A DNA stretch of 64,000 nucleotides from Polyangiaceae bacterium (GTDB taxonomy: Bacteria; Myxococcota_A; Polyangia; Polyangiales; Polyangiaceae). The stretch lies in contig JAICTZ010000004.1 of NCBI GenBank assembly GCA_025936115.1, positions 186,001 through 250,000 of the forward strand. Direction: 5' to 3'. Below the pieces are notes generated by a model that was not told the origin of the DNA, made no database searches, and was given only the letters and a program-made list of their open reading frames with translations. Positions 16,321-25,207 of this stretch are shown one piece after another; positions within the stretch are counted from its first letter, which is position 1, and each line of letters starts with the position of its first letter. The position numbers were made by a program, and so were the translations under genes.

Positions 16321-17373
16321 ATGCAGATCCGCCTCGCCGCCGGCACGACCGCGTTCGCTTTCGTCCTCGCGGCGTGCGGCTCGACGTCCGACGACTTCGG
16401 CGATGCCGCGCACTCCGCGGCTGGCACGAGCTCGAACACCGGCGGCTCCCCGAACGCGGGTAGCGCCGGCACGACGGGCGTGGGGCAAGCCGGCACGGGC
16501 GCGAGTGGCAGAAACGCTACGACTGGCGGCGCTCCTGGTGTCGGTGGCGGCGCGACGGGCGGCTCGAGCGGCGGCAGCGCGGAGAGCGGAGGCGGCCGCG
16601 CGGGACGGAGCGGCATGGATTCAGGCGCTGGCGGCATCACGTCCGGCGCGGGCGGCATGGGCGCTTTGGGTACGGGCGGCGCTGGTCGCGCGAACGGCGC
16701 GGGCGGTGCCGCGTGCGGCGGCGACGGCGGATGTTCGGGTGGTGCGCCCGGTCGCGGCGGTCGCGGCGGTCGCTCGACCGGCGGCGCCGGAGCCGGAGCC
16801 GGAGGCGGCGGCAAGACGAGCACGGCGGGCACAGGCGGAACGCTGGGCGCGGCAGGTGGCGGCGCCTGCCCCGCGAGCGGTCACGTCAGCTACACGCTCA
16901 CGAAAGCGTCGAACCCGTCGTCGGATCAGCAGCAGGCGTACGGACTCATCACGACGGCGATGGACAAAGCCGTGCAGTATTACAACTGCTACACGAACAT
17001 CACCAAAGCGGACACCGTCACCTACGAGCCGAGCGTGCCGACGGCCGACGGCAACATCAACGGCTCCATCCGCTTCGGCGGCAGAGATTACATGGAGTAC
17101 ATCACGGCCATGCACGAGATCGCCCACACGGTCGGGGTCGGCACGGCGCCAAAATGGGCTTCGCTCGTCGTTGACGGCATCTTCACGGGCACGCACGCCA
17201 CGGCCGAGCTCCGCGCCATCACCGGCAACGCGAGCGACGAGCTCAACGCCGACACGCAACACTTCTGGCCCTACGGCCTCAACTACACGAGCGAAGTCAA
17301 ATCAGAAGCCGACGTCATCGACCACTGCTTGATCGTGTCGGCGATTCGCCTCGATCTCGGTTACGATCCGTGA
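16321..17373 (+). CDS. Linker lipoprotein with HExxH metallopeptidase-like domain
   Basis: The 350-residue protein has a signal peptide with FVLAACGS, a Gly-rich linker to about residue 180 and a compact C-terminal domain. That domain contains YITAMHEIAHTVGVG, giving the zinc motif HEIAH at about 265-269. It also has ADGNINGSIRFGG, SLVVDGIFTG, LRAITG and QHFWPYGLNY, the pattern of a secreted domain that in other bacteria is linked to ricin-type lectins. Peptidase activity is probable but not shown, and the third zinc ligand is not obvious. The stop overlaps the GTG start of the next gene by four bases. Confidence 0.85.
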   Translation: MQIRLAAGTTAFAFVLAACGSTSDDFGDAAHSAAGTSSNTGGSPNAGSAGTTGVGQAGTGASGRNATTGGAPGVGGGATGGSSGGSAESGGGRAGRSGMDSGAGGITSGAGGMGALGTGGAGRANGAGGAACGGDGGCSGGAPGRGGRGGRSTGGAGAGAGGGGKTSTAGTGGTLGAAGGGACPASGHVSYTLTKASNPSSDQQQAYGLITTAMDKAVQYYNCYTNITKADTVTYEPSVPTADGNINGSIRFGGRDYMEYITAMHEIAHTVGVGTAPKWASLVVDGIFTGTHATAELRAITGNASDELNADTQHFWPYGLNYTSEVKSEADVIDHCLIVSAIRLDLGYDP

Positions 17374-18896
17374 GCGGGCGCGTCAGGGCGTGGCTCGCGC
17401 ACGACGCCTGGCTCAACGCAATCGCACTCGGGCTCGCGCTCGTCTTGCTCGGCGTGTTCGTCGGGTTTCGCGATCTGCCCATGGTCGATTTGCCACAGCA
17501 CGCGGCGCAAATCACGACTTGGCAGCGTTTCGACGCGGGCGAGCCCGCGATCGTGAGCCGCTTCGAGCTCAATTTCCGCACGCCGTATTTGCTGGCCTAC
17601 CCGCTCGCGCGCCTGCTCGCGCCACTCTGCGGCGCCGTGCTCGCGCTCAAGCTCGTCGTCTGGCTTTCGGTCGTCGCGAGCTTCTTCGCGGTCGCGCGTT
17701 TGGCGAGGAAGCTCAGCCACGAGCCGTGGCTCGGGCTCTTCGGTGTCGTAACGGCGATGGGGCTCTGCTTTTACTTCGGTTTCGTGAGCTTCCTCGTCGC
17801 GATGCCGCTCGCCGTGGCGTCCCTCACCCTCGCACTCGAGCACACGGCGGCGCCGCGGCTTCGCACGGGCGCGCTGCTCGCGCTCGTGCTCGTGCTCGTG
17901 CTCACCGCGCACGGCATTGCGTTCGTGATGGCCTTCGGCTGCGCGGGCCTGCTCGTGCTCCGCGGCGCCGGCTCCTGGCTCGCGCGGCTCGCTCCGCTCG
18001 TGCCCGCGACGCTCGTCGCCGCATTCTGGATGGCGCCCGGTCCCGTGTCGGAGCGCATCGGCGGCGACGTGTGGGGACTCACCCCGGCCCGCCTGCTCGA
18101 GCTGCCGGCCCTGCTCGTCGGCATGAACAACGCAGACCACGCCGCGATCGCGCTCGGACTCGCGCTGCTCGCCGCGATGCTCTTCGTGCTCGGCGTCCGG
18201 CTGGCGCGGGAGCCGCTGCGCGTCTTGCCGCTCGTACTCCTCTTCGTCGCCTACGCCTTTTTCCCGGTGATGTTTCGCGGCGTCGTGCTGCTCTACACGC
18301 GGCTCGCGTGCTTTCTCTTGCCTGTCGCGCTGCTAGCGACGGCGCCGCTCAGGGCACCGCACCCCGCCGTCCGCCGCGCCTCGCGTGCGCTGATCCTCAC
18401 GGTAACGCTCGCTTGGCTCTCGGTCTTTTTGCTGCGCCTCGTGGCGTTCCAGCGCGAGGCTCGCGACTTTCACACGCTCATGGCGCGCATGCCGGCAGGG
18501 CTCGCCGTGCGGCCGCTCGTGTTCGATCGCGGCTCGCGGGCGTTCCCCGGCGTGCCGGCGTTTTTACACTACCCCGCCTACTACTTCGTCGAGAAAGGCG
18601 GCTCCCAGGGTTACTCGTTCGCGATGTATCCGCTCTCCGTCGTGCGCTACCGGCCCGACGTCGTCGTGACGATGCAGGGCGGCGCCGAATGGCGTCCCGA
18701 TTGGTTCCAGGCCGAGGAAATCCCGACCTACGATTACTTCCTCGTCCGCAGCGAGCTCGATCGCAGCGACGAGCTCTTCGCTGGCACCACGGTGGAGCTC
18801 ACGGACCACGTCGGCGCGTGGTGGGGCTACACGCGGCGTGACGCGGCGCTTGCGCTCGGCGCCGAGCGGCGCGCGCGCTCACCCGGCGGCACGTGA
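17370..18896 (+). CDS. Polytopic membrane protein, GT-C-like
   Basis: The 508-residue protein has about ten to twelve hydrophobic helices and a soluble C-terminal part. The first loop contains MVDLPQHAAQ, an acidic/His loop often seen in GT-C glycosyltransferase-like membrane proteins that use lipid-linked sugars. The start GTG overlaps the TGA of the HExxH lipoprotein (GTGA), so the two are co-translated and may act together at the envelope. The 3' end overlaps the convergent FHA gene by 18 bases. The substrate is unknown and the GT-C assignment is tentative. Confidence 0.75.
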   Translation: MSGRVRAWLAHDAWLNAIALGLALVLLGVFVGFRDLPMVDLPQHAAQITTWQRFDAGEPAIVSRFELNFRTPYLLAYPLARLLAPLCGAVLALKLVVWLSVVASFFAVARLARKLSHEPWLGLFGVVTAMGLCFYFGFVSFLVAMPLAVASLTLALEHTAAPRLRTGALLALVLVLVLTAHGIAFVMAFGCAGLLVLRGAGSWLARLAPLVPATLVAAFWMAPGPVSERIGGDVWGLTPARLLELPALLVGMNNADHAAIALGLALLAAMLFVLGVRLAREPLRVLPLVLLFVAYAFFPVMFRGVVLLYTRLACFLLPVALLATAPLRAPHPAVRRASRALILTVTLAWLSVFLLRLVAFQREARDFHTLMARMPAGLAVRPLVFDRGSRAFPGVPAFLHYPAYYFVEKGGSQGYSFAMYPLSVVRYRPDVVVTMQGGAEWRPDWFQAEEIPTYDYFLVRSELDRSDELFAGTTVELTDHVGAWWGYTRRDAALALGAERRARSPGGT

Positions 18897-19751
18897 CGGA
18901 CCGTAGCGGAAGCTCGACGTAGCGAGCGCCGCCAGGCGATCGAGCACGCAGCGCTCCTCCATCGTGAGCGCCTCGGCGCGCTCTTCGAGGATGGCGGCGT
19001 ACTGGCGGAGGGCGCTCCGATCCACGCCGCCGAGCTTGCGCGCGAGCGCCTGCATGGCGTTGACGACGGTGAGCGGCACGACCGTCGCCGTACCCGAGTA
19101 GAGGCGCACGACGAAATCGAGCCAGGCGCTGCTCGACGTCGCCTCGCCCAAACGGAGCGACAGGAGCGCGATGGTCTGGGCGACTCCCGGCTCGAGCAAG
19201 CCGCGCTGGGCCGCGAGCTCGGCGGGACGGCCGAGATGGCGGGCAAAGGCGCGCTCGGCGTCGCGCGTCTCGCCCTTGAGCAGTGCCGCGTCGACGGCCG
19301 TCATGAACAAGAGCAGCCGATCGGCGGGGCTCGTGTCCTCGTCGCGCAAGCCGTCGACGAAGTCGTGCTCGGAGACGACCACGGGTCGCGCGCTTTCCCT
19401 GCGGCGCGCCGTGCGCACGACGAGCGTCACGTCGCCGAGCGTCAGCACCATGCCCGGAATCAGGCGTGCCCCGCCGCGTCCCAGCTGGGCGTCGACGCAA
19501 ACGCCGTTGCGGCTGTCGAGATCCTCGAGCCAGTACCCGTCGTGCCCCCGCGCGATGCGGACGTGTTGCCGCGATACGGCGGCGTGCTCGATCACCAGAT
19601 CCGCAGTCGGCGAGCGGCCGATGACGAAGGGCCGCTCCCCGATGACGTGAGTCCGCCCCGCGTACTCGATGGCAATACCGTCGCCGCCGCTCGCGAGGCC
19701 GATGTCGATGCGGGTGACCCCGCTCTCACTCATTCGCTTTTTGTCGTGCAT
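18879..19751 (-). CDS. FHA-domain protein
   Basis: The 290-residue cytoplasmic protein has an FHA domain at about residues 35-115: FVIGRSPTADLVI, AVSRQHVRIA and LEDLDSRNGVCVD are the typical phosphothreonine-binding loops. The remaining 170 residues are helical and unrecognised. FHA proteins bind targets of Ser/Thr kinases, which myxobacteria have in large numbers. An alternative start is the second ATG at 19733. No kinase is adjacent. Confidence 0.88.
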   Translation of the reverse strand: MHDKKRMSESGVTRIDIGLASGGDGIAIEYAGRTHVIGERPFVIGRSPTADLVIEHAAVSRQHVRIARGHDGYWLEDLDSRNGVCVDAQLGRGGARLIPGMVLTLGDVTLVVRTARRRESARPVVVSEHDFVDGLRDEDTSPADRLLLFMTAVDAALLKGETRDAERAFARHLGRPAELAAQRGLLEPGVAQTIALLSLRLGEATSSSAWLDFVVRLYSGTATVVPLTVVNAMQALARKLGGVDRSALRQYAAILEERAEALTMEERCVLDRLAALATSSFRYGPSRAAG

Positions 19752-20195
19752 GATCCCCGGCTGAAGGCCAGCATCGCAGGTCTGGGCTGAAGAATTTCCG
19801 ACGAGTCGGAAACGTTCCGGCGACCGGCTTGAGGGCCCGAATTCGGAATCGTGAGCGCCATGTTCGAGATGAGACGAGAGCTACTCAAAGCAAAGCCATT
19901 CCGCCCTGCCAGGCGGCTGGTTCGGCAGTGTCACATCGCCGTTCCGCCGGATTCGATCTTTCGATCTTACCCAGCATCGAGCGGACGACTCTTCTATCAC
20001 GTGACGGCCCTGTTTCGCGACGGCGTGAGCGCTCGAATTTCCCCACGAAAATGCCAATAGTCACTTTTTTGTGGGACACTGTCGCACGTTCGCGCCTGTG
20101 GGCAGATGTCGGCGAGACGCGGACAGAGTGCGCCATTTTTCGCGTAAATACGTGTGTTTTCGAGCGTCGGCGGCGTCTTGGCTAAGCTTGCCGCC
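19752..20195. other. Intergenic region between divergent genes
   Basis: About 440 bases between the FHA gene and the glycosylase gene. The DNA around 19960-20160 is visibly more AT-rich than its surroundings. Small open frames lack motifs and ribosome binding sites. It presumably carries both promoters; I see no recognisable RNA gene or operator. Confidence 0.4.
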
Positions 20196-20933
20196 GTGTC
20201 CCTGATTGAGATTAGCCGCGAGCTTCGGCGCTCCATGCAGAAGCTCAGCTTCACCGACCCCGTTGCCTACGTTTACTCCCCGCTCGACTACGCGTGGGAC
20301 GCGCACACCGCGTACCTCGAGCGCTGGGGCAAAGGGAAAAAGCAGGTCGTCTTCCTCGGCATGAATCCCGGTCCGTTCGGCATGGTGCAGACGGGCGTGC
20401 CCTTCGGCGACGTGACGTTCGTTCGCGACTGGCTCGGCGTGAGCGGCAAGGTCAAAAAGCCGGCGCGCGAACATCCGGCGCGTCCCGTGCTCGGCTTCGA
20501 CTGCGCGCGCGGCGAAGTGAGCGGCCAGCGCCTCTGGGGCTGGGCGCGCGAGACGTTCGGCGAGCCCGAGCGGTTTTTCGAGCGCTTCTTCGTCGTCAAT
20601 TATTGCCCGCTCGCGTTCGTCGAGGAGTCGGGCAGAAATCGCACGCCCGACAAGCTACCGAAAGACGAGCAGGCGCCGCTCTTCGCGGCGTGCGATCGCG
20701 CGTTCGCGCGCATCATCGACGAGCTCGAGCCGGAGCACGTGATTGGCGTGGGTGCGTTCGCCGAGGCGCGCGCGCGGCGAGTCCTCGCGGAGAGCGGCGT
20801 ACGCGTCGGCACTATTTTGCATCCGAGCCCGGCAAGCCCGCGGGCCAACCGGGGTTGGGGGCGCATCGCGAGCGAAGAGCTGCGACAAAGTGGCATCATT
20901 TTGCCGTCGTCCTCGCCAAGCCCGGGCACTTGA
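20196..20933 (+). CDS. SMUG1-like uracil-DNA glycosylase (UDG family 3)
   Basis: The 245-residue protein carries the family 3 signature FLGMNPGPFGMVQTGVPFGD, with the catalytic Asn in GMNPG, and the second motif HPSPASPRANRGW. These match vertebrate SMUG1 and its bacterial relatives rather than Ung. It should remove uracil and oxidised pyrimidines from DNA as the first step of base excision repair. I prefer the GTG at 20196 (VSLIEISRELRRSM) to the upstream frame start at 20154. The next gene, lgt, begins 15 bases after its stop, so the two may share a transcript by position only. Confidence 0.9.
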   Translation: MSLIEISRELRRSMQKLSFTDPVAYVYSPLDYAWDAHTAYLERWGKGKKQVVFLGMNPGPFGMVQTGVPFGDVTFVRDWLGVSGKVKKPAREHPARPVLGFDCARGEVSGQRLWGWARETFGEPERFFERFFVVNYCPLAFVEESGRNRTPDKLPKDEQAPLFAACDRAFARIIDELEPEHVIGVGAFAEARARRVLAESGVRVGTILHPSPASPRANRGWGRIASEELRQSGIILPSSSPSPGT

Positions 20934-20948
20934 TGTAGTCCGGGCCCC

Positions 20949-22265
20949 ATGTCGGTTCTGCCGTCCATCGATTGGGATCTCGATCCCGTCTTCGTCTCGG
21001 TGCCGCAAGGAGCGGTCGTCGGAATTGCAGGCGCCATCGCGCTTTACAGCTTCTTTCAGGCCCTGCGGCACAAGGGCAGCGACAACACCTCGACCGGCAT
21101 CCTCTTCGCGCTGCTCGCCTTCGTCGCTTACAAGTACATGGAGCGCGGCCTCGAGCTTCGCTACTACAGCATGCTGTTCGTGGTCGTCTTTCTCGGCGGC
21201 TACGCGCTCTTGAAGTGGCAAATCGAGCGCGGAGGCGGCCCGGCCGAAGACGCGGGAGACTTCATCGTTTACGGCGTGCTCGGCGTGCTGCTCGGCGCGC
21301 GCCTGGGCCACGTCATCTTCTACGATTGGAGGAAGGCGCTCGAAGATCCGGCGTGGATCTTCAAGATCTGGACGGGCGGACTCGCGAGTCACGGCGCCGT
21401 GATCGGCCTCATCGTCGCGATGTACCTGTTCACGCGCCGGCGCGGGATTCCGTTCATCGAGGGGTCGGATCGATTTGCATTTTCGGCGGCGCTCGGTGCG
21501 GCGCTCGTGCGCCTCGGCAACCTGCTCAACTCCGAGATCGTCGGCCGGATCGTCCCCGATCAATCCTGGGGCGTCCGTTTCAAACGCTACGCCGAGGACA
21601 TCCGCGAGGTCGAGCTCGGCCACTTGCCGCAGATCCCCCTGCGCTACCCGACGCAGCTCGCCGAAATGTGCCTCGGCTTCGGCGTGCTCGGCGCGCTCTA
21701 CCTGTTCGACCGCGCGCTCGGCCGCGAAAAGCGCCCGCGCGGCGCGATGATCTCGCTCTTTTTCTTGCTCTACTTCATCGGCCGCTTCTGCGTGGAGTTC
21801 TACAAAGAGTTCGAGGGTAATGGCGGCAAGCCGCTGGGGCTGCCGATCGACATGGGGCAAGTATTGAGCTTGCCCGGCATCCTGATCGGTCTCGTCGGCC
21901 TCTACCTGTCGTTCAAGAAGCGCATCCCCGTGGGCTGGCCGCACGGCGCAAGCCTTGCGCACGACGAAGACGAAGACGAAGACGAAGAGCCCGCGCCGAG
22001 GAAGCGCAAGCGCAAGCCCGTCGCCGCCGCGGTGGACGACGACGAGGACGACGAGCACGAGCACGCGTCAGGTCACGACCATGATCACGATCATGACCAC
22101 GATCATGATCACGACGAAGAGGACGATGACGAGGACGAGGACGATGACGCTGACGACGCTGACGAGGCCGAACCCTCGCCAACGACCGAGAAGAGCGCGC
22201 CGGTCGATCCGGACGTGGCCGCGGAATTCGACGCCAAGGGCGCGCTCAAGCGACGGCGGGATTGA
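20949..22265 (+). CDS. lgt: Prolipoprotein diacylglyceryl transferase with His/Asp-rich tail
   Basis: The 438-residue inner-membrane protein moves diacylglycerol onto the Cys of lipoprotein precursors. Lgt motifs are IFKIWTGGLASHGAVIG (about 137-153), RLGNLLNSEIVGR (about 188), RYPTQLAE (about 232) and GRFCVEFYKEFE (about 278). The catalytic part ends near residue 330. A long charged tail follows with acidic runs, a Lys/Arg patch and seven His-Asp pairs at about 376-389, which is not part of standard Lgt. The tail may bind metal or be a flexible cytoplasmic extension. The window is full of candidate substrates. Confidence 0.93.
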   Translation: MSVLPSIDWDLDPVFVSVPQGAVVGIAGAIALYSFFQALRHKGSDNTSTGILFALLAFVAYKYMERGLELRYYSMLFVVVFLGGYALLKWQIERGGGPAEDAGDFIVYGVLGVLLGARLGHVIFYDWRKALEDPAWIFKIWTGGLASHGAVIGLIVAMYLFTRRRGIPFIEGSDRFAFSAALGAALVRLGNLLNSEIVGRIVPDQSWGVRFKRYAEDIREVELGHLPQIPLRYPTQLAEMCLGFGVLGALYLFDRALGREKRPRGAMISLFFLLYFIGRFCVEFYKEFEGNGGKPLGLPIDMGQVLSLPGILIGLVGLYLSFKKRIPVGWPHGASLAHDEDEDEDEEPAPRKRKRKPVAAAVDDDEDDEHEHASGHDHDHDHDHDHDHDEEDDDEDEDDDADDADEAEPSPTTEKSAPVDPDVAAEFDAKGALKRRRD

Positions 22266-22278
22266 GAACGCGGCGCGT

Positions 22279-23679
22279 TCATCGCGGCGCGAGCGCCAGA
22301 AGCGCGTGCGCCGTCACGTCGATTTGCAAAAAGTGCACAATGGGTGAGATCGGAAACGCGCCCGAGACCCACGCCGGATCCGGCGTCATGGCGTAGGTTG
22401 CGCCGGAGAGTTGCTGGCGGAGGAGGAACTGGCGGGCGAGCGTGACGGCGGCGTGTTCGTCGGGGGTCCGGACGACGGGGGCGAGCGCTTCGACGACGGC
22501 GGCGGTGCGCGCGATTTCGGGGATCGTGGGTCCGACACCACCGAGGTGCGGAGGGGTTCGGCGGACGCACGCTGCGATGCCGGCCGCGGCGCGCGCGATG
22601 ACGGGTTCGTCGGCGCGGGCGCGGGCCGCGCTGAGCGTCCAGGGCGCGAAGGGGTCGTCGCCGAGGGCGGCGACGCAGGTCGCGTAGAGGTCGTCTGGTG
22701 CGCGACGGCCGAGCGCCGTGACGACTTCGGCGGCGTACCAGGGCGCGGCGCGGAGCTCGGGCGCGCGTGCGAGCTCGGCGAGCCTGTCGTCACAATCGAC
22801 GCCCGCGAGCGAGGCGAGCGCGAGGGTGCCGGCCAAGAGCGGCAGTGAGTCCGGCAGCGCGACGCTGCGGTCACCCGCGAGCCCGCGCACGAGCTCTTGT
22901 TCGAGCCAGCGCTTGGCGCGCACGGCCGCGCCGCGAGCCGCACGCTGCGAAAAGAGCGCTCGTACGAGGATCGCGACGCGCCCGTGGAGCATCGGCGGCT
23001 CACGAATGCCCTCGCCGTTCGAGGCGTCGAAGCCGAACTCGACGCCGGTGTCGGTCACGCGGGCGGCGAGCCACCGCGCCGCCGCGGCAACGGGGTCGTC
23101 GAGCTCGGGCGGGTTTTCGCCAGGGCGCGCCACGACGCGCTCGGTCTCGAACACGAACAGACCGTCGTCGGGCCATGCGTCGCGTGGCAGTCCCGCTTTC
23201 TCGGCGAGAGCGTCCAGGAAGGCTTCGGCGGCGAGCCCGTGCTCACGCGCGACGTCCGGCAGCAGCGAGCCTTGCGCGTCCGGCGCGATCAGCAGCAAGC
23301 CGTGCGTGCCGACTTCGAGCTCTTGCGCGGCGTCCGTGGGGCGCAACTGACGCGGCGAGTGCGGGTACGAAACCTGGGCGACGAGGCGGGCACGGGCGTT
23401 CTCGGGCATCCCGCCGAAGCGCTGATCGCCGAGCGTCTGCACGAACGCGCGCGCCAAACGCGAGCCCGGCGCGCCCTCGGTCGTGCCCGAGCAGCCGACG
23501 AGACGACCGTCGAGGTAGAGCGAGACGATAGGAGTCGCGTCGGGGAGCTCAGCAAGCTCGGGCCAGCGCACGAGCTCGAGCTGCCAGGCGAGCAAACCGG
23601 TGAGCGCGGCGCGGAGCGACGCGCGCTGTTCGGCGACGAGCGGCGACGGCAGCGCTCGTAGCGGAAATTCGACGCTCAT
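22279..23679 (-). CDS. Cassette B gene 3: AMMECR1 domain fused to helical repeat domain
   Basis: The 466-residue paralogue of the 5605-7035 product keeps both halves. The AMMECR1 part has IVSLYLDGRLVGCSG, GTHGLLLIAP and SLLPDVAREHG. The helical part ends in GAFPISP and DVTAHALLALAPR, nearly the same as in cassette A. The core Cys of LRGC/LVGC is kept. The ATG at 23679 overlaps the TGA of the ferritin-like gene (ATGA), so translation is coupled. It is convergent with lgt, with a 13-base gap. The role is unknown. Confidence 0.85.
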   Translation of the reverse strand: MSVEFPLRALPSPLVAEQRASLRAALTGLLAWQLELVRWPELAELPDATPIVSLYLDGRLVGCSGTTEGAPGSRLARAFVQTLGDQRFGGMPENARARLVAQVSYPHSPRQLRPTDAAQELEVGTHGLLLIAPDAQGSLLPDVAREHGLAAEAFLDALAEKAGLPRDAWPDDGLFVFETERVVARPGENPPELDDPVAAAARWLAARVTDTGVEFGFDASNGEGIREPPMLHGRVAILVRALFSQRAARGAAVRAKRWLEQELVRGLAGDRSVALPDSLPLLAGTLALASLAGVDCDDRLAELARAPELRAAPWYAAEVVTALGRRAPDDLYATCVAALGDDPFAPWTLSAARARADEPVIARAAAGIAACVRRTPPHLGGVGPTIPEIARTAAVVEALAPVVRTPDEHAAVTLARQFLLRQQLSGATYAMTPDPAWVSGAFPISPIVHFLQIDVTAHALLALAPR

Positions 23680-24530
23680 GCGTGCTCGGGACGCCGCCGA
23701 GCGCGCCACGCGAGCGAGGTGCCGAGGCCGATCTCGTCGAGCGCGCCGAGGATCTCGCCCTCGACGACCTCGGAGATCACGCGGCGCTGAGTTTCGGAAT
23801 CGAGCACGCCGAGCGCTTTCGCGGCGCCGCGCGCCGACGCGGGCGCATCGCGGCCGAGCCAAAACTCTTCTTCGAGCAGCATCACGAACTCTGCGACACG
23901 GTCGGCGAGCGCGTGGCGCTCGGGCCACGTGACGAGCGGCGCGCGATGAGCCGCGTAGTACCACCCGAGGCGCGCGTGGTGCACCTCGTCGGCGACGAGC
24001 GAACCGTAGAGCGCCTTCACGACGGGATCGGTCGCGCGGCGGCGGCATTCGGTGAGCAGCGCTGCGGCGAGCGTCTCACCGATGGCCGCGTACTTGAAGA
24101 CGAGAAAATCGACGTTCGCGAGGCTCGTCGCCTCGGGCACGCTCGCGGCGAGCGCGTCGTGATCGATCGTCACGGCGACGGGCTTGCCCGCGCAGAGCTC
24201 GGCCATGCGCAAGCAATACTCGGCGTGCCGGATTTCGTCGCTGCCCACGCGCGTCGACGCGGCGACGATGTCGAGCGGCGCGCCCGTGAGCGCGAGACCC
24301 GACGTGATCTGCGCGAACAAGCCGACAGCGCTGTACTCGCCCACGGCGAGCTTCGTGAACAAATCCTCGGCGAGCGCGAGCGCCGGCTCCGGGTAGCGCG
24401 AGCGGTCGAAATCGTCCCAGGCAATCGGCTTGGCGACGCGGCCGAGCTCACCGCGGAGCGCCCGCTCGTGATGGCGCGCGAGGGCGGTCTTGCTGCGCGT
24501 GCGCCGCACTTCCACGGCGCCGAACGTCAC
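23676..24530 (-). CDS. Cassette B gene 2: ferritin-like di-iron protein
   Basis: The 284-residue paralogue of the 4727-5599 product keeps every ligand: E65 in GEYSA, E99xxH102 in DEIRHAE, E152 in IGETLA and E182xxH185 in DEVHHARLGWYY. The long conserved stretch GLFAQIT to RHAEYCLRM also matches the other copy. The GTG at 24530 overlaps the lipoprotein stop (GTGA) and the 3' end overlaps the AMMECR1-fusion start. The three genes therefore form one tightly coupled operon. It should bind two irons or an Fe/Mn pair; the substrate is unknown. Confidence 0.9.
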   Translation of the reverse strand: MTFGAVEVRRTRSKTALARHHERALRGELGRVAKPIAWDDFDRSRYPEPALALAEDLFTKLAVGEYSAVGLFAQITSGLALTGAPLDIVAASTRVGSDEIRHAEYCLRMAELCAGKPVAVTIDHDALAASVPEATSLANVDFLVFKYAAIGETLAAALLTECRRRATDPVVKALYGSLVADEVHHARLGWYYAAHRAPLVTWPERHALADRVAEFVMLLEEEFWLGRDAPASARGAAKALGVLDSETQRRVISEVVEGEILGALDEIGLGTSLAWRARRRPEHA

Positions 24531-25207
24531 GCGCCACCCCGCCCGCTGAAGGCGTTGATCGCGAGCACGAAGAAGCCACCGCCGCGCCCCGTCGCCCCGG
24601 ACGAGCCACTCGCACCGCCCGGCGAGGCTCCGCCGGGTGATGCGCCACCCGCGCCACGCCCCGCGCGACCGCCGGCATTGCTGCGACCTGCGCTCATGCC
24701 GTCCTGGCCGCCCGCACCGACGCCGCCGAACGCGCCAATCGCGAGCGAGATGTAGCCGCCCATGCCGAAGCCTCCGCGCCCACCCGCACCGCCCCGGCCT
24801 CCCATGGGCATGCGCCCGGCCGTTCCACCGCCGCCCGCCGAGCCGGCCGTGCCGCCCGTTCCGCTACGCCCAGCCACGTCGCCGCCGGTGCCGCCGAACG
24901 CGCCGATCGCGAGCGAGATGAAGCCGCCGGTCCCCGCACTGCCACCGGTGGTGCTGCGCCCGCCAGTGCCGCCGGTGGTGCCACCCGTGCCGGTGCCGCC
25001 GGTAGTGCCACCCGTGCCGGTGCCGCCACGTCCGGCCGCGCTCGTGCCGCCCGTCGTGCCGCCGCTGCCGCCCGTCCCGCTGCCAGCTTTGCCGGCGTGA
25101 CCGCTGTCGTCGTCGGATTCACCGCCGCACGCCGCAAGCTGAGAGGGCACGACGCACGCCACCACGGTGCCGAGTGCCAATTTGGGTACGAAAGCCGTTC
25201 GTCGCAT
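24527..25207 (-). CDS. Cassette B gene 1: Gly-rich lipoprotein with repeated ISLAIGAFGG motif
   Basis: The 226-residue protein has a signal peptide with a good lipobox (QLAACG), then SDDDSG and a Gly/Thr/Ser linker. ISLAIGAFGG occurs at 97-106 and 153-162, and FVLAINAFSG at 213-222 next to the C-terminus. Each is preceded by GG plus an aromatic residue. The same ten-residue pattern occurs in the cassette A protein, with the same spacing of hydrophobic, Ser, V/L, A and the constant Phe. A strong ribosome site, GGGAGAGG, precedes the ATG at 25207. The two N-termini also align (MRR, VVPS, ACG, SDDD). It looks like a multi-repeat substrate or surface protein. Confidence 0.83.
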   Translation of the reverse strand: MRRTAFVPKLALGTVVACVVPSQLAACGGESDDDSGHAGKAGSGTGGSGGTTGGTSAAGRGGTGTGGTTGGTGTGGTTGGTGGRSTTGGSAGTGGFISLAIGAFGGTGGDVAGRSGTGGTAGSAGGGGTAGRMPMGGRGGAGGRGGFGMGGYISLAIGAFGGVGAGGQDGMSAGRSNAGGRAGRGAGGASPGGASPGGASGSSGATGRGGGFFVLAINAFSGRGGA

